Part shown: piece after piece, positions 9,169-17,028 of the stretch | Numbering within the stretch: the stretch's first letter is position 1 | Layout: each line of letters starts with the position of its first letter | DNA from: Salinispora pacifica CNR114 | GTDB lineage: Bacteria; Actinomycetota; Actinomycetes; Mycobacteriales; Micromonosporaceae | DNA: 64,000 bases | Assembly: GCF_000514775.1 (NCBI RefSeq) | Contig: NZ_AZWO01000025.1 | Coordinates: 1 to 64,000, forward strand | Direction: 5' to 3' | Program-made: the position numbers and the translations under genes | Notes under the pieces: generated by a model | Databases searched by the model: none | The model's input: only the letters and a program-made list of their open reading frames with translations | Told to the model about the DNA's origin: nothing

Positions 9169-9462
9169 TCAGGGGCCGGCAGCCGGGGGCAGATGTCCTT
9201 CGACGTGCATTTCATCGGGCGACCGGGTGAACCAGGTCCAGGTTGAGGCTGTGGAGTTGACGGTCGTCATGCCGGGTCGGCGGCGGGGAAGACGTCCGTA
9301 GCGGGCGAAGGTTGCTTCGGCGGTTGCCCGGCCTGAACATGGTGCGGGTCGACGGCACGCTACGCACTGACCGACGATGCCGGTGACCAGGTGTCGCTCC
9401 AGTTCCACCTGTGCGTGGTTGACCTGCTCCATCGCTACCCGCGTAAGGTATGTGGTAGTCAT
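9169..9462 (-). CDS. Small cysteine-containing hypothetical protein
   Basis: The frame gives 97 residues from ATG 9462, or 87 from the second ATG at 9432 (MEQVNHAQVELERH). It has a helical N-terminal part and a CVACRRPAPC cluster that could bind zinc. ATG 9462 overlaps the TGA of the upstream mini-gene in an ATGA junction, which supports translation from that start. No family is recognised. It is the last gene of a three-gene run (9733-9169). Confidence 0.5.
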   Translation of the reverse strand: MTTTYLTRVAMEQVNHAQVELERHLVTGIVGQCVACRRPAPCSGRATAEATFARYGRLPRRRPGMTTVNSTASTWTWFTRSPDEMHVEGHLPPAAGP

Positions 9463-9551
9463 TTCGCGACTGCCGGCTCAACGATTCCGCACCGATAGTG
9501 CGCTTCTGCGGCGCGGGCCACCTGGCCCACCAATGCCTTGGGCGTGCTCAT
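9459..9551 (-). CDS. 30-residue coupled mini-gene
   Basis: ATG 9551 overlaps the TGA of the preceding gene (ATGA), and its own TGA at 9459-9461 overlaps the ATG of the next gene (again ATGA). The peptide starts MSTPKALVGQVARAAEAHYR and ends in AVAK. Coupled junctions on both sides are the main evidence that it is translated. It has no recognisable function. Confidence 0.5.
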   Translation of the reverse strand: MSTPKALVGQVARAAEAHYRCGIVEPAVAK

Positions 9552-9733
9552 GCGAGCGCACCTCCCTTCGGACCGGTGGCGGGTTTCGAGGTGCGGTGTC
9601 TGACATCGCGGCAACCCGGGCAGTCCAGCGTGTCACCGCAGGACGGACACCATCGTTGGGAACGCTTGAACGTCCACATCCCGGCGATCCAGCCGAGAAG
9701 TGCGGCCCCCAGGGCGGGGATGGCGAGGGACAT
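9548..9733 (-). CDS. Small membrane protein with zinc-ribbon-like tail
   Basis: The protein has 61 residues from ATG 9733, preceded by GGAGG. One N-terminal membrane segment (LAIPALGAALLGWIAGMW) is followed by CPSCGDTLDCPGC, a four-cysteine pattern like a zinc ribbon. It is first in a run of three tiny overlapping genes. The palindrome at 9777-9800 lies 44 bases upstream, in the expected promoter position. Function is unknown. Confidence 0.6.
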   Translation of the reverse strand: MSLAIPALGAALLGWIAGMWTFKRSQRWCPSCGDTLDCPGCRDVRHRTSKPATGPKGGALA

Positions 9734-9776
9734 CGTTGGCAACCTCCTCCTGGTTACAGTGAGCGCCTTGGTTGAT

Positions 9777-9800
9777 CCTAGGCTATCTTGATAGCCTAGG
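9777..9800. promoter_or_regulatory. Perfect palindrome, probable GntR operator
   Basis: Arms cctaggctatc and gatagcctagg (11 bp each) flank a TT centre. It lies between the minus-strand mini-gene run (start 9733) and the plus-strand gene at 9963. The half-site AGGCTATC recurs before the GntR gene at 8885. It is followed by no T-run and lies before genes on both sides, so an operator is more likely than a terminator. Confidence 0.6.
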
Positions 9801-9962
9801 TTTGGATCTGAGGTTACCGATGGAGCTCCGTTTTGGGAACCCGAGCCGTGCCGGTGTTCACACCATGGACTATCCGCCGCTACCCCGTCCAGCGTCCAGC
9901 AACGCCCCATCTACTCGCTGCCGGACCCGATCCCAGGTCCGAACGCACCCGGAGGTAACAAC

Positions 9963-10361
9963 GTGAGCCTGCCCGACGTCGCCGCTGCGCTGCGAGACCT
10001 GCACGTCTCTGTCTACCAACAGCAGGAGATGGCGAAGGCCGTCATTCACGACGCGGAGAAAGTCCGAGCCGAGTTCCGCGCCCTTACGGTGGGAGCTGCC
10101 AACCCCCTGGTCAACCGCGCCTTGGGGAACTACGCCCGGGGGATAGTCAAGCTCCGTGCCGGAGCATGGCTCCTCACCCAAGCCGGCGGCAGTCTCACCG
10201 AGTACGCCCAGGTAGTCGGCGTGCGCCTTCGGCAGCCCGTTGCGGGGGAGCGGACGGTCGAGGCGTCGCCGGACGAGCGAAGCGACACCCCCGAGCGTCG
10301 ACGCAACCAGCGGTCGTCTCTACTGGGAAAGCAGGGGACAGTCGGCGAACCACCCTGTTGA
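9963..10361 (+). CDS. Helical hypothetical protein, WXG100/DUF6244-like
   Basis: GTG 9963 follows a GGAGGTAAC site. The 132-residue protein has a helical first 95 residues (LRDLHVSVYQQQEMAKAVIH ... VRAEFRALTVG) and a charged, disordered tail. Its size and helix pattern resemble small secreted-type or scaffold proteins found near FtsK-like ATPases in Micromonospora relatives, but there is no WXG motif. It is divergent from the mini-gene run and convergent with the FtsK cassette that ends at 10433, to which it may belong functionally. Confidence 0.5.
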   Translation: MSLPDVAAALRDLHVSVYQQQEMAKAVIHDAEKVRAEFRALTVGAANPLVNRALGNYARGIVKLRAGAWLLTQAGGSLTEYAQVVGVRLRQPVAGERTVEASPDERSDTPERRRNQRSSLLGKQGTVGEPPC

Positions 10362-10432
10362 CCGGTCAACAGGCCGCGAAGGTGCTGGTGGCTGGCAGTG
10401 GTCGCTGTCTGCGGCCTGGTCCACCGGGACGG

Positions 10433-11047
10433 TCAGCCGCCAGTCTTTGCCACGCCCACGAGGTGCTTTCCGACGAGATCTCCGGCCTGCTTGAGGTCGT
10501 CTACGCCCTCCTCAAGCTGAACCGGTGCCTGCCGGCAGGCCCGTACCGCGCTGTTGAGAAGGTTGTTTTCTCCGCCGCGGCTGACCTTCTGGAAGTGGGC
10601 CTGGGCTTTGTTCACGGCATCGATGGCATCGCCGACGCTGCGGCCCACCTGCTCCAACACCCGAAGCGTCGTGATCAGGTCCGCTATGACCGAGTCGATC
10701 GGGCCACCGCCGCCCCGTCCGGCGGTGATCCGGTCCAGCCCGGCGGTCATCGCGCGACCGACCAGCCCGCCCGCCTTCATACCGGCGTAGGCTGCGCCAA
10801 CCGCAATCAGCGGGGAAGGGTGGTAACCAGCGGCGTCCACGGCTGCCGTGGCTGCTATCGCCATCCCACCGCCAGTAGCCTTGCCGATCTTCTCACTGAC
10901 GTTCTTGATTCCTTCCCGGGCTGACTCGATAGCCGTATCGCGGAGGGCGCCGGCCGTTGCGGTGAGTGCTCCGGCTGCCTTACCACGAGCGCCCGAGACT
11001 CGCGCGTCTCTCGTTCGCCCCCGGCCCTGTCTTCCCAGCCCGAGCAT
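10433..11047 (-). CDS. Hypothetical glycine/alanine-rich protein, last gene of the FtsK cassette
   Basis: The protein has 204 residues. A basic N-terminus (GRQGRGRTRDAR) is followed by an Ala/Gly-rich amphipathic region with a possible membrane-inserting stretch (AIAATAAVDAAGYHPSPLIA) and a helical C-terminal part (VIADLITTLRVLEQVGRSVG). ATG 11047 lies three bases after the stop of the upstream gene, so the two are almost surely co-transcribed. The small-residue repeats resemble glycine-zipper or pore-like proteins; that is only a resemblance. No family is recognised. Confidence 0.5.
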   Translation of the reverse strand: MLGLGRQGRGRTRDARVSGARGKAAGALTATAGALRDTAIESAREGIKNVSEKIGKATGGGMAIAATAAVDAAGYHPSPLIAVGAAYAGMKAGGLVGRAMTAGLDRITAGRGGGGPIDSVIADLITTLRVLEQVGRSVGDAIDAVNKAQAHFQKVSRGGENNLLNSAVRACRQAPVQLEEGVDDLKQAGDLVGKHLVGVAKTGG

Positions 11048-11050
11048 CGG

Positions 11051-11686
11051 CTATCGAACCGGTTCCAGGAACGCGCAGCCGGAAGCAATCAGCATGGGAG
11101 TAACGTTCGCGACATCAATTGCCAGCTCAGCGGCTGTCATCGGATCAATGTCCTCACCGGCGGCTCGTTGTTCATCGGCTAGCGCGGTAGCGAGGGTACA
11201 CGCTTGCCAAAGCGAGCTGACAGTTGAGGAAAACGCCCACAGGTTGTAGACGGTGTAGTTGACTTTGACGTGTGCCTGACCGTTGTGTCCGATGAGGCGG
11301 CGGTCTGGTTCTTCGGGGGTGTTGCCCATCCCTTCGGCGAGTGGGTGGAGCTTGATGCGCCGGAACGGCTTCTCCAGCTCACCGTTCGGGTCGAACTCGA
11401 TCAGTAGGCCCCGGTCGAGGAGCTGCTCGATGACCGGCCCTGGGCTGGCGGGGCCGGCGCCCGCGGCGAGCAGGTCGCGTTGGAGAGTGTCGCGGGTGAC
11501 TTCCAGGCGGGCGTGGCGCTCGGGGTCGAGGAAGGCCCGTCCCCACACCTGGAATTCGTCATCGGTGAGTTCCTCGGAGTCGTTGCCGAGCCGGACCTCC
11601 CAGTACTCCGGGTTGGGGTCGGGTGGGGTGACGTACCGGTAGGAGGGGCCGAGGTTGAGGCCGACGGGGACGATGACGGTGGGCAT
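11051..11686 (-). CDS. Hypothetical cytoplasmic protein of the FtsK cassette
   Basis: The protein has 211 residues with a conserved-looking opening (VIVPVGLNLGPSYRY) and a winged-helix-like middle (VTRDTLQRDLLAAG ... VIEQLLDRGLLIEF). The C-terminal half (VNYTVYNLWAFSSTVSSLWQ) is helical. There is no signal peptide. It lies 24 bases after the gene ending at 11711 and three before the one starting at 11047. The winged-helix resemblance is weak, and I do not assign a function. Confidence 0.6.
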   Translation of the reverse strand: MPTVIVPVGLNLGPSYRYVTPPDPNPEYWEVRLGNDSEELTDDEFQVWGRAFLDPERHARLEVTRDTLQRDLLAAGAGPASPGPVIEQLLDRGLLIEFDPNGELEKPFRRIKLHPLAEGMGNTPEEPDRRLIGHNGQAHVKVNYTVYNLWAFSSTVSSLWQACTLATALADEQRAAGEDIDPMTAAELAIDVANVTPMLIASGCAFLEPVR

Positions 11687-11710
11687 CGGGGACCTTCCGG
11701 GAGATCGGTG

Positions 11711-11971
11711 TCAGAGGACGGCGTTGTACTTCTCGGTCTGCGCGACGGCGGCCTGGATCAGGCCGGCGCCCTCACCGAACTTCTGCTTGGCGGCGGTGAG
11801 CTTGCCGATGGCGCCCATGACGGCGGGCTGTTGGGTGCCGGCGGCGAGGGCCTGGAGCACGGCGATGGCCTTGTCGACCTGGGCGTTGACACCAGCGAGT
11901 TGGGCGAGGGCCTTGTCCGCTTCAGTCTTGCCGTGGGCCAGGCCTGCCTTGATGTCTCCGATGGTGGCCAT
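11711..11971 (-). CDS. Small all-helical protein, WXG100/DUF6244-like
   Basis: The protein has 86 residues with GGGAGGAAA before ATG 11971. It is one long pair of amphipathic helices (IGDIKAGLAHGKTEADKALA ... TAAKQKFGEGAGLIQAAVAQ) broken by an AAGTQQPAV turn. Size, helical hairpin layout and position behind an FtsK/SpoIIIE ATPase recall WXG100 substrates of type VII-like secretion, but the WXG turn itself is replaced. It is a candidate substrate or adaptor of the ATPase at 12702. Confidence 0.65.
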   Translation of the reverse strand: MATIGDIKAGLAHGKTEADKALAQLAGVNAQVDKAIAVLQALAAGTQQPAVMGAIGKLTAAKQKFGEGAGLIQAAVAQTEKYNAVL

Positions 11972-12033
11972 TGACTTTCCTCCCTGGGTTGTGGGGTCCA
12001 ACGCCCTGCCGTCGGTCGCAGGTGCGCCTGGTG

Positions 12034-12705
12034 TCAGCCGCGGGTCGCGGCGATGAAGATGAACCACAAGATCGGCATGCCGACGAAACAGATCACCCCG
12101 CCGACCTTTCTGGACCGGGTGCCGCCACCCCCGATGCGGGGCTGACCGACGAGGCTGATGGTGAGATAGCCGGCGAAGAAGGCGAGCGCGGGCAGTCCAC
12201 ACAGGGACCAGGGCACCAGGTGCAATGGAATGCGCCCGAGGTCCTTGTCGGGGCTGAGGGCAAACATCAGCAGCGATGCGAAGGTGCCGACCATCGCCGC
12301 GATGGAGTAGACGAGGGCATTGCGGGCCAGCGGGGTGAGCCCCGGCAGCAACGGCGGCTGGGCTGCTCGCCGGTGGGCGTTCTCGGCGGCGGCGTCGGCG
12401 GCGTTGGCGGCGGTTGTCGCCCGCCGCAGCGCCTCGGCCGGGTCCGGGATGGGGCCGGGCGCGATCTGGCCAAACTGCGGCGCGGGCAGGCGCAGGGTGA
12501 CTGCGAGGTGGTGCAGGTGCTGCCGTTGCGTCGCCGCCCGGTGGGTGAGCTGATCCACCGCGGCCTGCCCGTCACGACTGGCGGCGGCCTGCTGCTCGCC
12601 GCGGGAGCGTTCCTCCTTCAGCAGGGCGGACAGGCGGCGGGCGTGATCCGTGTAGGCGGCCCAGCCGCCATCGCGGGGCAGTGGAGTGCCCGGTTGCTCA
12701 GTCAT
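12034..12705 (-). CDS. Coiled-coil membrane protein coupled to the FtsK-like ATPase
   Basis: ATG 12705 overlaps the stop of the ATPase gene (ATGA). The first ~115 of 223 residues are a charged coiled coil (HARRLSALLKEERSRGEQQA). Three membrane segments follow: LVYSIAAMVGTFASLLMFAL, a second around PALAFFAGYLTISLV, and a third VICFVGMPILWFIFIAAT. The arrangement suggests a membrane anchor or channel-associated partner for the ATPase. No named family is recognised. Confidence 0.65.
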   Translation of the reverse strand: MTEQPGTPLPRDGGWAAYTDHARRLSALLKEERSRGEQQAAASRDGQAAVDQLTHRAATQRQHLHHLAVTLRLPAPQFGQIAPGPIPDPAEALRRATTAANAADAAAENAHRRAAQPPLLPGLTPLARNALVYSIAAMVGTFASLLMFALSPDKDLGRIPLHLVPWSLCGLPALAFFAGYLTISLVGQPRIGGGGTRSRKVGGVICFVGMPILWFIFIAATRG

Positions 12706-15347
12706 GCGTACTCATCGATCTGGTCCAGGGTGCCGGGGCGCACGTAGGGGACGATGAGGGCGCGGCGGTTGTCGTGCCGGTCGATCAGCAGCGCCCGGTT
12801 GGGGCGGGACTGCCACTCCGAGGCGTAGTCGCCGAGCAGGGAGCTGACCTCGTTGCTGGGCAGGTTGAGGGCGACGAGGCAGGCGACCTCGTTGCCGCCG
12901 GTGGGCCCGAGGTCGCTGCTGAACCGACTCACCGAGCGCCACCAGCCGAGCAGGTGGACACCGTGGGTGGGGCCGTTGGCCAGCATGTCCCGCAGCTCGT
13001 CGTGCCCCGAGCGGTAGGTGGTGGGGTCGCTGGTGGTCAGCAGACTGCTGGCGATATCCGCACCGAAGATCACCAGGTGGGTGGTCGGCCCAGCGTCAGA
13101 AACGGTCGGCTGGGCGAGCTCCGCCAGCCGCGCCCGAAGCTGGGCCGCGCTGAGCGTCTTGTACGGGTGCCCGGCGGCGGCGATCGCCTCGACGGTGGCG
13201 TCGGAGGCCTCGTCGGCGGCGGCGACCAGCGGCGCGATGAGGAACCGGGCCGTGCCCGGCGCGTACTGGCGGGCCAAACTGGCCGTGGCCGCGTAGAGCA
13301 CGTCGGCCCCGACCGGGGAGGTACCCAGGACCGCCAGGTGGCTGCCCGGGGTCGCGTCGAGGGTGAAACCCGCGGTGGGCAGGCCGACGGCCACGGTCCG
13401 GCCGACCAGGGCTCGCCGCCGCCGTACGTCGGGCGTCAGGTTGGCGAAGGTGGGATCCTGGTCGGGATGTTGCTCGGCGTAGCCGGCGAAGACCGTCGGC
13501 GGTGCACCACCCGGGCGGCGGGCACTCCAGAGCAGGTGCCGCTGGGCGGCCACCGACCCGGCGTCGGCGTTCGGGAAGCGGATGACCCGGTTCGCCCCCG
13601 GAATCCCGGCCGCCGAGTTGATCACCGCCCCGCCGAGGGGCAGGTTGTCCGCACCATCGTTGAGCTGGTCGAGGACTCCGCCGCCACCGGCGAGGGCAAC
13701 CCGCAGCGGAAACTGGCCAAAAATGGAGTCGGTCTTGGTGAAGAGCGCCTCCACCCCGGAGATCGTCTGCGACGCCAGGATCAGGTGGACGCCGTACGAG
13801 CGGCCCTTGCGCGCCAGCTCCTCAAGGAGCGCCACCGCCTGCTGGGCCACCGCGTCGTTGCCCTCGAAGAGCACATGGAACTCGTCGATCACCGCCAGCA
13901 GCCGGGGCATCGCCACATCCGGTCGACCGGTTCGCAGATCGGCAAGTTTCGTCACGCCGGCCCGCTTCAGCTCGGTCGCCCGGCGGGTCATCTCCCGGGA
14001 CAGCGTCCGCAGCACCGCCAGCCCGTACTCCCGGTCGGACTCGATGCCGACCGTGTGGGCGTGCGGAATCCACGACGGGTCCACCATCGTCGGGGTGAAC
14101 TCCGCGAACGACACGCCCTCCTTGAAGTCCAGCAGGTAGAGCGACAACTCGTCCGGCGAGTAGCGCGAGGTCAGGCCGTAGAGCACGTCGAGGAGAAACA
14201 CTGTCTTCCCCGACCCGGTGCGACCCCCCACCAACCAGTGTGGCGTCGCGTCGTCCAACGCCAGCACGCACTCGGTACGCCCCTCCCGGCCCACCACCGT
14301 CCGCAGGCCGTCGATCGACGACTGCTGCCAGATCTCCTCTGGCATCAGCATCGTGAAGTCCGTCGCCGTCTGCACCCGAGCCGACTTCGCCAACCGGCGG
14401 CAGACCGCCTCCACCAGCGTGTCCGGCGGGCCGGCGTCCAGTCTTACCGGCACCGCCAACCCCGATTCGTCCGAGCTGAACCGGTGCTGCCCCGGCGGGT
14501 CGGAGACCGCGAACACCCCGCCGCGGGACGCTGTCAACGCGGTGGTGCCCTCCAGGCGCGGTGCCGGGTTCAGCCCGCCCGGATGCTGCGCCGGCGGGTA
14601 GCCGGTGAGCAGCAGGAACACCCCGGCCGCCGGGCCCGCGTGCGCGATCGCCGACAACCGGGACCACTCCCTACGCCCAGCGCCCTCCGGCATCGCCGCC
14701 ACGCACACCAGCAGCACCGAAGGATCCGACTCGCCACCCTGGGCGCGCTCGATCCGCTCCTCCGCCTCGGCCAGCACCTGCTGGAACCCCGGCAGGTCGA
14801 TCGCCGGACGCGGCCACGCCTCCGCCTCCACCATCTCGCGGAACGGCCCGAAGACGGTCCCGAGGGTCGCCCCATCCACCGCCGCGACCTGGAGCACGCC
14901 GTCCGGCAACGCCGCCAACACCCGCAGCAGTACGCCGCGCAGCCAGCGCGCGACCGCCGGATCACGGGCGTCACTGTCGACCGCCAGGTGACCGGCGCCC
15001 ACGAACGGCGCCACGACGCTGAACCCGCTTCCCGCCACCGGCGTCGTGTCGCCCAGGCGGACAGGCATCGGACGCCCCAGCGCCGCGTCCACGCCGGTGG
15101 GCAGATCCGCAGCCGAACCGTCCAGTCGGCAACCGAGCCAACCGGGCGTCAGCCCCTCGGCGAGCCGCTGCATCCGGGCGGTGAGACGCTGTGCTTCCTC
15201 GCGGGCCCGCGTCGAGACGCCAGCTTCCGCAGCGCGGTCGCGCAACCTCGCCCGAGCAGCCTCAATGTGAGAGACGGCATCCCGGTGCGCCGCCACCGCC
15301 CGACCGAACGCTGACGCCACCGACTCCAACGCACGCCCCCAGCTCAC
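12702..15347 (-). CDS. FtsK/SpoIIIE-type ATPase (EccC-like)
   Basis: The protein has 881 residues. An N-terminal helical region leads to a first FtsK-type motor with Walker A VGGRTGSGKT near residue 377 and Walker B LLAVIDEFH near residue 487, plus SQTISG sensor-like sequence around residue 535. A second, degenerate motor spans about 620-860 with TSPVGADVL in place of a P-loop. Unlike chromosomal FtsK there are no N-terminal membrane segments, and the double-motor layout is closer to EccC-like secretion or conjugation-type pumps. It heads a five-gene minus-strand run (15347-10433) containing a membrane coiled-coil partner and a WXG100-sized helical protein. The role in protein or DNA translocation is inferred. 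Confidence 0.85.
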   Translation of the reverse strand: MSWGRALESVASAFGRAVAAHRDAVSHIEAARARLRDRAAEAGVSTRAREEAQRLTARMQRLAEGLTPGWLGCRLDGSAADLPTGVDAALGRPMPVRLGDTTPVAGSGFSVVAPFVGAGHLAVDSDARDPAVARWLRGVLLRVLAALPDGVLQVAAVDGATLGTVFGPFREMVEAEAWPRPAIDLPGFQQVLAEAEERIERAQGGESDPSVLLVCVAAMPEGAGRREWSRLSAIAHAGPAAGVFLLLTGYPPAQHPGGLNPAPRLEGTTALTASRGGVFAVSDPPGQHRFSSDESGLAVPVRLDAGPPDTLVEAVCRRLAKSARVQTATDFTMLMPEEIWQQSSIDGLRTVVGREGRTECVLALDDATPHWLVGGRTGSGKTVFLLDVLYGLTSRYSPDELSLYLLDFKEGVSFAEFTPTMVDPSWIPHAHTVGIESDREYGLAVLRTLSREMTRRATELKRAGVTKLADLRTGRPDVAMPRLLAVIDEFHVLFEGNDAVAQQAVALLEELARKGRSYGVHLILASQTISGVEALFTKTDSIFGQFPLRVALAGGGGVLDQLNDGADNLPLGGAVINSAAGIPGANRVIRFPNADAGSVAAQRHLLWSARRPGGAPPTVFAGYAEQHPDQDPTFANLTPDVRRRRALVGRTVAVGLPTAGFTLDATPGSHLAVLGTSPVGADVLYAATASLARQYAPGTARFLIAPLVAAADEASDATVEAIAAAGHPYKTLSAAQLRARLAELAQPTVSDAGPTTHLVIFGADIASSLLTTSDPTTYRSGHDELRDMLANGPTHGVHLLGWWRSVSRFSSDLGPTGGNEVACLVALNLPSNEVSSLLGDYASEWQSRPNRALLIDRHDNRRALIVPYVRPGTLDQIDEYA

Positions 15348-15492
15348 CGACCACGGCTACTCGCGCAGACCCTACCCAAAGTGGCCACTGCGAGTCAGCC
15401 CCCACGTCGCCCACAGCTACGGCTGTCATCGGCGGAACGCCTTCGACGGCGATCCCGCCAGGGGTGAGGGGTGACCGGATGCGCGCGCCGAA

Positions 15493-15523
15493 CCCCGGGA
15501 CGCCGGTCAGCGGCGTCCCGGGG
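15493..15523. terminator. Hairpin terminator
   Basis: A perfect 13-bp inverted repeat (15493-15505 with 15511-15523, 5-base loop) lies 12 bases beyond the stop codon of the secreted protein gene at 15535, and about 145 bases upstream of the ATPase start. Confidence 0.8.
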
Positions 15524-15534
15524 TCAGGTTGAGA

Positions 15535-16005
15535 TCAGAAGCCGTGATTGATTCCGGTGTAGGTGTGTGTGACACCGCCGGCGATGGTGTAGTCATTTCC
15601 CCAGCCGCAGTACCAGGTCACTCCGTTGTCCAGGCAGAAGTGCATTGCAGTGGATCCTGGAATTGGGGTGCTGGTGTCGGTGTAGGAATAATACTGATCG
15701 GCCGTACCGTATGGGCCGAAGCGGCTCTGCCACCCATTCCGCTCGAACCAGACGGATGCCCGCCAGCCGGCATAGTTGCTCTTGAAGCCGCCTTGGTAGT
15801 AGTTGTTGTCATTGCAGGTGCCGGCGATCGGGGTCTCGACGACGGCGGCGGCTGAGCCGATGTTCAAGGTGCTGGTAATGCTGTTGCCGACGCCGTTGCA
15901 CCGTGCCTGTGCGGCACTGGGAGCCACCGCAAGTGACGCGAATGTGGCACCGAAAAGCCCCAGCATCGCGGTGATCGCACGCACCTTCGTCTGTCGCCTG
16001 AGCAT
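15535..16005 (-). CDS. Small secreted protein of unknown function
   Basis: The protein has 156 residues; GGAG lies six bases before ATG 16005. A signal peptide (AITAMLGLFGATFASLAVA, cleavage likely after SAAQA) precedes a beta-rich domain with four cysteines and many aromatic residues (DNNYYQGGFKSNYAGWRASV, then WYCGWGND). The composition is like small actinobacterial carbohydrate-binding or lactococcin-972-like exported proteins, but no family can be assigned. It is divergent from the Calx-beta gene at 16252, with a large nested palindrome between them. Confidence 0.65.
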   Translation of the reverse strand: MLRRQTKVRAITAMLGLFGATFASLAVAPSAAQARCNGVGNSITSTLNIGSAAAVVETPIAGTCNDNNYYQGGFKSNYAGWRASVWFERNGWQSRFGPYGTADQYYSYTDTSTPIPGSTAMHFCLDNGVTWYCGWGNDYTIAGGVTHTYTGINHGF

Positions 16006-16097
16006 GAGTTCTCCTTTCCTGGCACGGTTCGGAGGACCGTGTCGTGCCGGGCCTGACTCTCGATGCGTCCAACCAACGGCACCGCTGTTGCGCGGCG

Positions 16098-16183
16098 GTT
16101 GTGGCGCTGTTGTGGGGGTGGCTCGCCCTGTCCCCGCGGTGGCGGGCCGCGGAAGCGAGCCGGCACCACAACCGCGCCACAAC
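16098..16183. repeat. Nested inverted repeat (cruciform-like)
   Basis: Three palindromes sit one inside another: an outer 18-bp pair with one mismatch (16098-16115 with 16166-16183), a middle ggctcg/cgagcc pair (16120-16125 with 16156-16161), and an inner ccgcgg pair (16134-16139 with 16147-16152). It lies between divergent genes, where a terminator for either is not expected. Confidence 0.7.
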
Positions 16184-16251
16184 AGGCAGGGGCTAATCCT
16201 GGAGGAGACCCGTTCGACCGGCGCCGATCGGGCGCCAAGGAGGTGGACCCT

Positions 16252-17028
16252 TTGAAGGGCATGACACGGCTGGTTGCGGTCGGCGCAACACTGGTCCTGG
16301 CGGTGGCCGCCATTTCGGTCGGTCCGGCTGCGGCGGACGATATCTGTGCGCCGCGCAGCGTCGGCGTAAGCGACGCCACCCAGTTCGAGGGCGGGTTCTT
16401 CCCGGCGGAGATCACGTTCACGGTGACGTCGGCCGGCTGCGCGGGGGGAACAGTCCAGTTTGCGACGGGGGCTGACCCCGGCGGTGGGATGCCGATGGCC
16501 GAACCCGGACTCGACTACACGCCGGTATCCGGTGAGTTGTCCTGGCTGCCGGGTGAAACCACCAACCACACCATCGTCGTGGACATTGTGAGCGACTACG
16601 GAATCGAGCCGGACGAGGTGTTCACGCTAGAGCTGTTCGACCCGGTCGGGCTGGGAATTGTCGACCCGGTCGGTCTGGGCACGATCCGCAACGACGACGT
16701 CATAATCACGCCCCTTGGTAAGCCACATTGCCTGGAGTCAGGTGGCAGCTGCCGGCTGAACATGATCATATCGGAGCCGGTGTCGGTCGACCTGACCATC
16801 CATTTCGCCACCCGGAATGGTACTGCGACCGCTGAATCGGACTACACCGGAATCTCCAACGGGCAACTCACCATACCGGCCCGGGCATCAACAGCGGAGC
16901 TCAGCATCCCGGTCCGGGACGACCGAGAGGTGGAGGGCCACGAGTACTTCTACGTTCACCTCTACGCACCCTCGAACGGGAAGATCACTCAGGATCAGGT
17001 GGCCATGGGCATCGTCGACGACGACTGA
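16252..17028 (+). CDS. Secreted protein with two Calx-beta-like domains
   Basis: TTG 16252 is chosen because AAGGAGGT lies seven bases upstream; the next ATG (16261) would be 16 bases away. The 258-residue product has a signal peptide (VAVGATLVLAVAAISVG) and two repeats of a Calx-beta pattern: GLDYTPVSGELSWLPGE...PDEVFTLELF...GTIRNDD and ESDYTGISNGQLTIPARAST...EYFYVHLYAPSNG...GIVDDD. The acidic loops at the ends of each repeat would bind calcium. A role in adhesion or matrix binding is typical for such proteins, inferred here. Its last 34 bases overlap the 3' end of the convergent AfsR-like gene. Confidence 0.85.
   Translation: MKGMTRLVAVGATLVLAVAAISVGPAAADDICAPRSVGVSDATQFEGGFFPAEITFTVTSAGCAGGTVQFATGADPGGGMPMAEPGLDYTPVSGELSWLPGETTNHTIVVDIVSDYGIEPDEVFTLELFDPVGLGIVDPVGLGTIRNDDVIITPLGKPHCLESGGSCRLNMIISEPVSVDLTIHFATRNGTATAESDYTGISNGQLTIPARASTAELSIPVRDDREVEGHEYFYVHLYAPSNGKITQDQVAMGIVDDD

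Noticed and set aside
12681..15314. An 877-codon plus-strand open frame opposite the FtsK-like gene
   Set aside because: It mirrors the minus-strand ATPase codon by codon, is rich in Arg/Gly/Pro and shows no motif; it is a GC-rich shadow frame.
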